In this document: in pieces, positions 51,656 to 61,600 of the stretch | Layout: each line of letters begins with the position of its first letter | How positions within the stretch are numbered: position 1 is the stretch's first letter | Assembly (NCBI RefSeq): GCF_026151205.1 | Contig: NC_087072.1 | Location: 1,445,375-1,509,374 of the forward strand | Length of the DNA: 64,000 nt | Direction: 5' to 3' | From: Bolinopsis microptera | Lineage: Eukaryota; Ctenophora; Tentaculata; Lobata; Bolinopsidae | Made by a program: the position numbers and the translations under genes | The notes under the pieces: model-generated | Seen by the model: the letters and a program-made list of their open reading frames with translations, nothing else | What the model was told of the DNA's origin: nothing | Database searches by the model: none

Positions 51656-54619
51656 ATCACAGTATTTTTTAACACAAATCATAAAATTACAAATGGTGAC
51701 AATCAACTGTTTCAGATAAAGTTCTCTTCAAAAACGATGTCGGAAAAAGATCTATCAATATCTGGATCAGTTGCTATCACGATTTGCTATGGTATCGTCG
51801 GTGCATTTTTTATGTTAAACTTTTTGTCAAGAAGAAGATATAACTACCCTTTACTCAAAAAGAAGATTTATGAAATCCGGTTATTTATCACAAATGCAAA
51901 ACGAAAATACATCGATGATTGGTTGACAAAGCTGAAGAGGGACGGTGAAGATATCCGTGCAAACTACCTCCCATCATCGGAACCACTACCAAAAGATCAG
52001 CCATATAAATACTACCCTATCATGATCCCACCAACACCTCTCTCACAGTATGTTGACAGAATGAATATGAAACTTCTAAATGAACTGAAGAAAAAGGATA
52101 GGGTAAAAAAGGATAGGGTAAAGCGTATCATAAAACAACGATTAGATTCCAAGGACGGTTACGAGGCCGAAGTGGAAGTTTTTCGGGCCCTTGAAAGATT
52201 GAAACTGAACGAGAACATGATATTCGTTCTGCATAGTTTGAAGTACAGTCAGAGGGATTATCATTATTTTGTTGGAGAAGCACAACAAGGAGAGTGTGAT
52301 TTTATCATAATGGGAAGGAACTATTTCGTCATCATAGAAGTTAAGAAAAATCATGCAGACGTGAAGAAGGCTATGGATCAAGCTAAACGAACTGAGAAGC
52401 TTATTGCAGGCATTATGGCTCAAATTACTGATAAAGTAGTACCTCAGATTTTGAACTTCGCTGCATGTCCCTTCTTCGCAGGGAAATTGAAAGATGCGAA
52501 AACTATAACAAAAGAAGATCTAAAAGATGACAGGAGCTTTTATTCATGGTGGGAAAAAAACGTTATCGACAAAGTAGATCAGCAAACTTCTTCTATGTAT
52601 AATGAAAAAACTCGAGACATTCTTATCGCGTTGTGGGCCATGAATAAAAACAATAAATGTGAGAAAGAAAGGTGCTCCTTGGAGTGGAACGTACTGAAGA
52701 TTGATAAGGAACTAAAAGATGGCCTGATCACATTTGAGCCGAAAAAAGACACGGGGACAGCAAGCCTAGATGTTGTTGAAGCACCCGAGGTAATCAGAAA
52801 ATATTGTGGAGTTAAGTACCTGACAACAGAGCAAAATAAAGTATGGCAACGTTTCGGTTTTCTAAGATACAAAACAGAGCAAAATACGGTATTTCAGTGT
52901 CTCGGTTTACAAAAATACAACGTATTTGAACGCTCACTAAGATACAAAATAGATCATCAAGATAGGGTATCTGAATTTGTATTAAGAATATACGAAGAGG
53001 TGATACTAGGATCAAATCGTGAAGATGAGTTATATGAACGTTTAAAAATACACAAAACAGAGGAAGATAAGGTATTTAAACGTTTTCATGGATACCAAAA
53101 AGATGAAGAAAATGAGTTATTTGAACGGTTACTAAGATACAAAACAGAAGAAGAAAGTTCTCTGAGAGACCACACAGAGGAAGATGAGTTATATGAACGT
53201 TTACTAAGATACAAAACAGAGGAAGATAAGGTATTTGAATGTTTTCTAAGATACAAAACAGAAGAAGATAAGGTATTTGAACGTTTACTAAGTTCTGATA
53301 CACTGATACTCCTTACTGATATTCCTTACAACGACAAATTTAGAAATGAGTTTGAAGTTTTGCTAAAACTCAAAACAGAGAAAGATTTGGTATTTGAACG
53401 TTTGCAAAAATACAAAACAGAGGAAGATAAGGTATTTAAACCTTTACTAAGAGACAAAACAGAGTTATTTCAACATGCATTAAGATCCCACATACCATTT
53501 CTAGTATGGATTGATGGACCAGCTGGGAGTGGGAAAACTGTGCTTCTGGCAGGGAGACTGCTACAACTAGCTCTGCAATTAGATACAGTACAGAGAAGTG
53601 TTGTTTTCAAATTCATTGAAGGAAACAGCGACACTGACTCTACAGAAGGAGAAGAACACCTTACAATATATCAAAGAGCATGTCAGGAAGCAGGCGTGGA
53701 TGTCAAGCTTATCTTTCCTTCTAACTCTGGAGAAATACATTCATTGGCAGAGCAGATAATGAACAGTAATAAAACTGTAACAATTATAGAGTTGAAATAT
53801 GTTGATATCAAATATCTGAAATATACATTTGCTAATCTTGAGTGCTTTCAGCGGAATGTGATTATAGATGATTTTCAGTGCCTGTTACGTTGGTATGACA
53901 AAGCTGGTATCGGTGACCTGCTGAATAAACTGAACAGATTTTATAGAGTTTCGGGGTTAAGTCTGCTAATAGCATGTGATCTAGGACAGTGGTATTGGCG
54001 TGACAGCAAATATATTGAAAGTGTAAGAAATTGCATTGAAAGGTATTGGGCTTTTGAAAAACAGGAGTTAAAAAAGAATCTTAGGAACACTTGTGATATA
54101 TCAGATATTTTATCCGTTTTTAGAGATAAATACATAGAATGTGCGCTAGACTGTGACATGTTACCGAAGCAACTTCCGGGTCATTTCATCCGAGGCCCAC
54201 TAACTGAATTTCATATATTTGAAAAGTTTGATCGTGATTTAATCACGATAAAATTTAAATTTAATCAAGAATTGATCAAGTTATGCAGAATTAACGATTC
54301 AGATAATTCTAAATATGGGACCGTAGTTTACAATCATGTTGGCGAAGCACTAATTGAAAGCATATCGGATGTGAATAAAGAAAAGATAAAGGTGTGTCAC
54401 TGTGCACAAATCAACTCAGCTGAATGGCCGGCTGTTCTTGTGGTACATAATATATGGGGCGATGGCTTTGAAAAAGAGGACTTTACTCAACTTTATCTTA
54501 TGATATCACGAGCTCGGGTAAAATGTTCCGTTTTGATGTATAGAAGAGGATGGCCGTGGCGAATGAATAAAATGTTAGTAGAAAAAATAGAACCTTTGGC
54601 TTGTGTTATCAAATATTAG
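51572..54619 (+). CDS. Membrane-anchored NERD nuclease / charged-repeat / SF1 helicase protein
   Basis: A single open frame of 1,015 codons, no intron needed. Residues 1-30 are MSHTD repeats; Met56 (51737) is a likely alternative start. Residues about 64-86 form a membrane segment (GSVAITICYGIVGAFFMLNF) followed by SRRR. About 195-260 is a NERD-type PD-(D/E)xK nuclease fold: Glu198 in EAEVEVFRALERL, Asp243 in GECDFIIMG, Glu256-Val-Lys258 in FVIIEVKK, so the catalytic set looks intact. About 420-635 holds 14-residue units near YKTEEDKVFERLLR, probably helical. From 640 is an SF1 helicase: GPAGSGKT (649-656, Walker A), VIIDDFQ (Asp766-Asp767, Walker B), ACDLGQ (801-806, motif III), SAEWPAVLVV (about 949-958) and LYLMISRARVKC (974-985, motif VI, arginine finger). 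NERD-helicase fusions are known from prokaryotic plasmid and defence proteins; a DNA- or RNA-processing or antiviral role here is inference. Confidence 0.93.
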   Translation: MTDMSHTDMSHTDMPHTDMSHTDMSHTDITVFFNTNHKITNGDNQLFQIKFSSKTMSEKDLSISGSVAITICYGIVGAFFMLNFLSRRRYNYPLLKKKIYEIRLFITNAKRKYIDDWLTKLKRDGEDIRANYLPSSEPLPKDQPYKYYPIMIPPTPLSQYVDRMNMKLLNELKKKDRVKKDRVKRIIKQRLDSKDGYEAEVEVFRALERLKLNENMIFVLHSLKYSQRDYHYFVGEAQQGECDFIIMGRNYFVIIEVKKNHADVKKAMDQAKRTEKLIAGIMAQITDKVVPQILNFAACPFFAGKLKDAKTITKEDLKDDRSFYSWWEKNVIDKVDQQTSSMYNEKTRDILIALWAMNKNNKCEKERCSLEWNVLKIDKELKDGLITFEPKKDTGTASLDVVEAPEVIRKYCGVKYLTTEQNKVWQRFGFLRYKTEQNTVFQCLGLQKYNVFERSLRYKIDHQDRVSEFVLRIYEEVILGSNREDELYERLKIHKTEEDKVFKRFHGYQKDEENELFERLLRYKTEEESSLRDHTEEDELYERLLRYKTEEDKVFECFLRYKTEEDKVFERLLSSDTLILLTDIPYNDKFRNEFEVLLKLKTEKDLVFERLQKYKTEEDKVFKPLLRDKTELFQHALRSHIPFLVWIDGPAGSGKTVLLAGRLLQLALQLDTVQRSVVFKFIEGNSDTDSTEGEEHLTIYQRACQEAGVDVKLIFPSNSGEIHSLAEQIMNSNKTVTIIELKYVDIKYLKYTFANLECFQRNVIIDDFQCLLRWYDKAGIGDLLNKLNRFYRVSGLSLLIACDLGQWYWRDSKYIESVRNCIERYWAFEKQELKKNLRNTCDISDILSVFRDKYIECALDCDMLPKQLPGHFIRGPLTEFHIFEKFDRDLITIKFKFNQELIKLCRINDSDNSKYGTVVYNHVGEALIESISDVNKEKIKVCHCAQINSAEWPAVLVVHNIWGDGFEKEDFTQLYLMISRARVKCSVLMYRRGWPWRMNKMLVEKIEPLACVIKY

Positions 54620-55689
54620 ATTTCTTTCTTATTTGCTAACAGTGCATGGGAGCCTTTCAGTTCAGAGACCGGGACATTCTGACCGTAGGATACATTCTGA
54701 CCGTAAGATACTAAAGACTTCAGGGTCCATTTTTTCTCGATGTTCAAGAACGTCAAATATATGAACAGCTTCTGAAGCTGTGGCATGTTTGATCGATACT
54801 AAAGACCTGCAGGCAGTGTTGAACTGAGACCGATGAAAGTGACATTAGCTTGTGCGGCATCTGCAGTGAAATTAGTCCTTTCTCGAGCAAGTAATCTAAA
54901 GAAATCTCAATCAGCCATAAAATGTACCACACTTGGTTACATCACACCTGACAGAAACAGGGAGGAGAGAACAGCTCATCAGAAACTTTTTCTCAAAATA
55001 AAGGATATGATCATTGCTGAGCCAAAAAAGTATCACTATCTTAAGCAGGATTTTAAGTATAGATAAGACAGTTACTGTCACCAAGATAGTACTATTAGTC
55101 ACCAAGGTGTAACAATCAGCGCATTGGTTATCTATAGTACTTTGTTTTGAGTGTATGTAAGCATGTACAACTGTTAACTGATTCGTAAATTTGATGATTT
55201 TTTGTGAACACTTTTTTAAATGAGGAACTTTTTTGTGAGTCTTAAAACTGCAACCGTGATTGTAACTCAGGTATGTGATGACTTGTGGATCGCACATCGC
55301 TGAATAGCAATCGCGAAGCAGGTTTCACCCAGGTCAGGTTTGTCTAGGCTATTCTCTGAGGGCACACTGTGTTTATGTTTTGTGTTGTGTGCCAAGGTAC
55401 ATCGTTTGATTTTATATATTTTCGTATGTCTTACAGTTACCGGTATCAATATTCAATATCTATCATATATATTCTATGTGATTCAATTATTTTTCGAGTA
55501 AACATTAATCGGGGAACCAAAACCCGATTCCCAATCAATCAAGAATAATATAATTTTTAATTGTCGGTGGAATCCACATTTTTGATGGTTAAAAAGGGGC
55601 ATAATAGTAATAGTATGGGGAGTATAATTATAGGTCACTATAGGTAATATAATATAAGAGCAACGGTCGTGCTTTTCAGCACTGTGAAT
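54620..55689. other. Downstream of the NERD gene; LINE remnant only
   Basis: CATTCTGACCGTAGGATA is duplicated at 54673-54712. The remnant at 54833-55066 is listed separately. The rest is AT-rich and shows no gene. Confidence 0.4.
54833..55066 (+). pseudogene. C-terminal remnant of a retrotransposon ORF1-like protein
   Basis: A 77-codon frame reads AVKLVLSRASNLKKSQSAIK, then YITPDRNREERTAHQKLFLK, then AEPKKYHYLKQDFKYR. The (Y)ITPDR..EER..H.KL...K..I..EP.K.HY pattern is a tail often seen on nucleic-acid-binding ORF1-type proteins of invertebrate LINEs. Only this tail is present. Confidence 0.5.
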
Positions 55690-58600
55690 CCCCTGTTAGA
55701 GAGTGAGTTATGTTGAATCCCCTGTTAGAGAGTGAGTTATGTTGAATCCCCTGTTAGAGAGTGAGTTATGTTGAATCCCCTGTTAGAAAGTGAGTTATGT
55801 TGAATCCCCTGTTAGAGAGTGAGTTATGTTGAATCCCCTGTTAGAGAGTGAGTTATGTTGAACCCCCTGTTAGAGAGTGAGTAATGTTGAATCCCCTGTT
55901 AGAGAGTGAGTTATGTTGAATCCCCTGTTAGAGATTGGATTATGTTGAATCCCCTGTTAGAGAGTGAGTTATGTTGAACCCCCTGTTAGAGAGTGAGTTA
56001 TGTTGAATCCCCTGTTAGAGAGTGAGTTATGTTGAATCCCCTGTAAGAGAGTGAGTTATGTTGAATCCCCTGTTAGAGAGTGAGTTATGTTGAATCCCCT
56101 GTAAGAGAGTGAGTTATGTTGAATCCCCTGTTAGAGAGTGAGTTATGTTGAATCCCCTGTAAGAGAGTGAGTTATGTTGAATCCCCTGTTAGAGAGTGAG
56201 TTATGTTGAATCCCCTGTTAGTGAGTGAGTTATGTTGAATCCCCTGTTAGAGAGGGAGTTATGTTGAATCCCCTGTTAGAGAGTGAGTTATGTTGAATCC
56301 CCTGTTAGAGAGTGAGTTATGTTGAATCCCCTGTTAGTGAGTGAGTTATGTTGAATCCCCTGTTAGAGAGGGAGTTATGTTGAATCCCCTGTTAGAGAGT
56401 GAGTTATGTTGAATCCCCTGTTAGAGAGTGAATTATGTTGAATCCCCTGTTAGAGAGTGAGTTATGTTGAATCCCCTGTTAGAGAGTGAGTTATGTTGAA
56501 TCCCCTGTTAGAGAATGAGTTATATTGAACCCCCTGTTAGAGAGTGAGTTATGTTAAATCCCCTGTTAGAGAGTGGGTTATGTTGAACCCCCTGTTAGAG
56601 AGTGAGTTATGTTGAATCCCCTGTTAGAGAGTGAGTTATGTTGAATCCCCTGTTAGAGAGTGAGTTATGTTGAATCCCTTGTTAGAGAGTGAGTTATGGT
56701 GAATCCCCTGTTATAGATTGAGTTATGTTGAATCCCCTGTTAGAGATTGAGTTATGTTGAATCCCCTGTTATAGATTGAGTTATGTTGAATCCCCTGTTA
56801 GAGAGTGAGTTATGTTGAATCCCCTGTTAGACAGTGAGTTATGTTGAATCCCCTATTAGAGAGTGAGTTATGTTGAATCCCCTGTTAGAGAGAGAGTTAT
56901 GTTGAATCCCCTGTTAGAGAGTGAGTTATGTTGAATCCCCTGTTAGAGAGTGAGTTATGTTGAATCCCATGTTAGAGAGTGAGTTATGTTGAATCCCCTG
57001 TTAGAGAGTGAGTTATGTTGAATCCCCTGTTAAGCTGTTAGAGAGTGAGTTATGTTGAATCCCCTGTTAGAGAGTGAGTATTGTTGAATCCCATGTTAGA
57101 GAGTGAGTTATGTTGAATCCCCTGTTAGAAAGTGAGTTAAGTTGAATCCCCTGTTAGAGAGTGAGTTATGTTGAATCCCCTGTTAGAGAGTGAGTTATGT
57201 TGAATCCCCTGTTAGAGAGTGAGTTATGTTGAATCCCCTGTTGGGAGTGAGTTATGTTGAATCCCCTGTTAGGGAGTGAGTTATGTTAAATCCCCTGTTA
57301 GAGAGTGAGTTATGTTAAATCCCCTGTTAGAGAGTGTGTTATGTTGAATCCCCTGTTAGAGAGTGAGTTATGTTGAAACCCCTGTTAGAGAGTGAGTTAT
57401 GTTGAATCCCCTGTTAGAAAGTGAGTATTGTTGAATCCCCTGTTAGAGAGTGAGTTATGCTGAATCCCCTGTTAGAGAGTGAGTTATGTTGAATCCCCTG
57501 TTAGAGAGTGAGTTATGTTGAATCCCCTGTTAGAGAGTGAGTTATGTTAAATCCCCTGTTAGAGAGTGAGTTATGTTGAATCCCCTGTTAAAGAGTGAGT
57601 TATGTTGAATCCCCTGTTAGAGAGTGAGTTATGTTGAATCCCCTGTTAGAGAGTGAGTTATGTTAAATCCCTTGTTAGAGAGTGGGTTATGTTGAATCTC
57701 CTGTTAAAAGGGAGTTATGTTAAATCCCCTGTTAGAGAGTGAGTTATGTTGAATCCCCTGTTAGGGAGTGAGTTATGTTGAATCCCCTGTTAGAGAGTGA
57801 GTTATGTTGAATCCCCTGTTGGGAGTGAGTTTTGTTGAATCCCCTGTTAGAGAGTGAGTTATGCTGAATCCCCTGTTAGAGAGTGAGCTATGTTAAATCC
57901 CCTGTTAGAGAGTGGGTTGTGTTGAATCCCCTGTTAGAAAGTGAGTTATGTTGAATCCCCTGTTAGAGAGAGAGTTATGTTGAATCCTCTGTTAGAGAGT
58001 GAGTTATGTTGAATCACCTGTTAGAGAGTGAGTTATGTTGAATCCCCTGTTAGAGAGTGAGTTATGTTGAATCCCCTGTTAGGGAGGAGTTATGTTGAAT
58101 CCCTGTTAGAGGTGAGTTATGTTGAATCACCTGTTAGAGAGTGAGTTATGTTGAATCCCCTGTTAGAGAGTGAGTTATGTTGAATCCCCTGTTAGAGAGT
58201 GAGTTATGTTGAATCCTCTGTCAGAGAGTGAGTTATGTCGAATCCCCTGTTAGAGAGTGAGTTATGTTGAATCCCCTGTTAGGGAGGAGTTATGTTGAAT
58301 CCCCTGTTAGAGAGTGAGTTATGTAGAATCCCCTGTTAGAGAGTGAGTTATGTTGAATCCCCTGTTAGAGAGAGAGTTATGTTGAATCCCCTGTTAGAGA
58401 GTGAGTTATGTTGAATCCCCTGTTAGAGAGTGTGTTATGTTGAATCCCCTGTTAGAGAGTGAGTTATGTTGAATCCCCTGTTAGAGAGTGAGTTATGTTG
58501 AATCACCTGTTAGAGAGTGAGTTATGTTGAATCCCCTGTTAGAGAGTGAGTTATGTTGAATCCCCTGTTAGAGAGTGAGTTATGTTGAATCCCCTGTTAG

Positions 58601-61600
58601 GGAGGAGTTATGTTGAATCCCCTGTTAGAGAGTGAGTTATGTTGAATCCCCTGTTAGAGAGTGAGTTATGTTGAATCCCCTGTTAGAGAGTGAGTTATGT
58701 AGAATCCCCTGTTAGAGAGTGAGTTATGTTGAATCCCCTGTTAGAGAGTGAGTTATGTAGAATCCCCTGTTAGAGAGTGAGTTATGTTGAATCCCCTGTT
58801 AGAGAGTGAGTTATGTTGAATCCCCTGTTAGAGAGTGAGTTATGTTGAATCCCCTGTTAGGGAGGAGTTATGTTGAATCCCCTGTTAGAGAGTGAGTTAT
58901 GTAGAATCCCCTGTTAGAGAGTGAGTTATGTTGAATCCCCTGTTAGAGAGAGAGTTATGTTGAATCCCCTGTTAGATAGTGAGTTATGTTGAATCCCCTG
59001 TTAGATAGTGTGTTATGTTGAATCCCCTGTTAGAGAGTGAGTTATGTTGAATCCCCTGTTAGAGAGTGAGTTATGTTGAATCCCCTGTTAGAGAGTGAGT
59101 TATGTTGAATCCCCTGTTAGGAGTGAGTTATGTTGAATCCCCTGTTAGAGAGTGAGTTATGTTGAATCCCCTGTTAGAGAGTGAGTTATGTTGAATCCCC
59201 TGTTAGAGAGTGAGTTATGTTGAATCCCCTGTTAGAGAGTGAGTTATGTTGAATCCCCTGTTAGAGAGTGAGTTATGTTGAATCCCATGTTAGAGAGTGA
59301 TTTATGTTGAATCCCCTGTTAGAGAGTGAGTTATGTTGAATCCCCTGTTAGAGAGTGAGTTATGTTGAATCCCCTGTTAGAGAGTGAGTTATGTTGAATC
59401 CCCTGTTAGAGAGTGAGTTATGTTGAATCCCCTGTTAGAGAGTGAGTTATGTTGAATCCCCTGTTAGAGAGTGAGTTATGTTGAATCCCCTGTTAGAGAG
59501 TGAGTTATGTTGAATCCCCTGTTAGAGAGTGAGTTATGTTGAATCCCCTGTTAGAGAGTGAGTTATGTTGAATCCCCTGTTAGAGAGTGAGTTATGTTGA
59601 ATCCCCTGTTAGAGAGTGAGTTATGTTGAATCCCCTGTTAGAGAGTGAGTTATGTTGAATCCCCTGTTAGAGAGTGAGTTATGTTGAATCCCCTGTTAGA
59701 GAGTGAGTTATGTAGAATCCCCTGTTAGAGAGTGAGTTATGTTGAATCCCCTGTTAGAGAGTGAGTTATGTAGAATCCCCTGTTAGAGAGTGAGTTATGT
59801 TGAATCCCCTGTTAGAGAGTGAGTTATGTAGAATCCCCTGTTAGAGAGTGAGTTATGTTGAATCCCCTGTTAGAGAGTGAGTTATGTTGAATCCCCTGTT
59901 AGAGAGTGAGTTATGTTGAATCCCCTGTTAGAGAGTGAGTTATGTTGAATCCCCTGTTAGAGAGTGAGTTATGTTGAATCCCCTGTTAGAGAGTGAGTTA
60001 TGTTGAATCCCTGTTAGAGAGTGAGTTATGTTGAATCCCTTGTTAGAGAGTGAGTTATGTTGAAACCCCTGTTAGAGAATGAGTTATATTGAACCCCTGT
60101 TAGAGAGTGAGTTATGTTGAATCCCCTGTTAGAGAGTGAGTTATGTTGAATCCCCTGTTAGAGAATGAGTTATGTTGAATCCCCTGTTAGAGAGTGAGTT
60201 ATGTAGAATCCCCTGTTAGAGAGTGAGTTATGTAGAATCCCCTGTTAGAGAGTGAGTTATGTTGAATCCCCTGTTAGGGAGGAGTTATGTTGAATCCCCT
60301 GTTAGAGAGTGAGTTATGTTGAATCCCCTGTTAGAGAGTGAGTTATGTTGAATCACCTGTTAGAGAGTGAGTTATGTTGAATCCCCTGTTAGAGAGTGAG
60401 TTATGTTGAATCCCCTGTTAGAGAATGAGTTATATTGAACCCCCTGTTAGAGAGTGAGTTATGTTGAATCCCCTGTTAGAGAGTGAGTTATGTTGAATCA
60501 CCTGTTAGAGAGTGAGTTATGTTGAATCCCCTGTTAGGGAGTGAGTTATGTTGAATCCCCTGTTAGAGAGTGAGTTATGTTGAATCACCTGTTAGAGAGT
60601 GAGTTATGTAGAATCCCCTGTTAGAGAGTGAGTTATGTTGAATCCCCTGTTAGAGAGTGAGTTATGTTGAATCCCCTGTTAGAGAGTGAGTTATGTTGAA
60701 TCCCCTGTTAGAGAGTGAGTTATGTTGAATCCCCTGTTAGGGAGGAGTTATGTTGAATCCCCTGTTAGAGAGTGAGTTATGTTGAATCACCTGTTAGAGA
60801 GTGAGTTATGTTGAATCCCCTGTTAGAGAGTGAGTTATGTTGAATCCCCTGTTAGAGAGTGAGTTATGTTGAATCACCTGTTAGAGAGTGAGTTATGTAG
60901 AATCCCCTGTTAGAGAGTGAGTTATGTTGAATCCCCTGTTAGAGAGTGAGTTATGTTGAATCCCCTGTTAGAGAGTGAGTTATGTAGAATCCCCTGTTAG
61001 AGAGTGAGTTATGTTGAATCCCCTGTTAGAGAGTGAGTTATGTTGAATCCCCTGTTAGAGAGTGGGTTATGTTGAATCTCCTGTTAGAGAGTGAGTTATG
61101 TTGAATCCCTTGTTATAGAGTGAGTTATGTAGAATCCCCTGTTAGAGAGTGAGTTATGTTGAATCCCCTGTTAGAGAGTGAGTTATGTAGAATCCCCTGT
61201 TAGAGAGTGAGTTATGTTGAATCCCCTGTTAGAGAGTGAGTTATGTTGAATCCCCTGTTAGAGAGTGAGTTATGTTGAATCACCTGTTAGAGAGTGAGTT
61301 ATGTTGAATCCCCTGTTAGAGAGTGAGTTATGTTGAATCCCCTGTTAGAGAGTGAGTTATGTTGAATCCCCTGTTAGAGAGTGAGTTATGTTGAATCCCC
61401 TGTTAGAGAGTGAGTTATGTTGAATCCCCTGTTAGAGAGTGAGTTATGTTGAATCCCCTGTTAGAGAGTGAGTTATGTTGAATCCCCTGTTAGAGAGTGA
61501 GTTATGTTGAATCCCCTGTTAGAGAGTGAGTTATGTTGAATCCCCTGTTAGAGAGTGAGTTATGTTGAATCCCCTGTTAGAGATTGAGTTATGTTGAATC

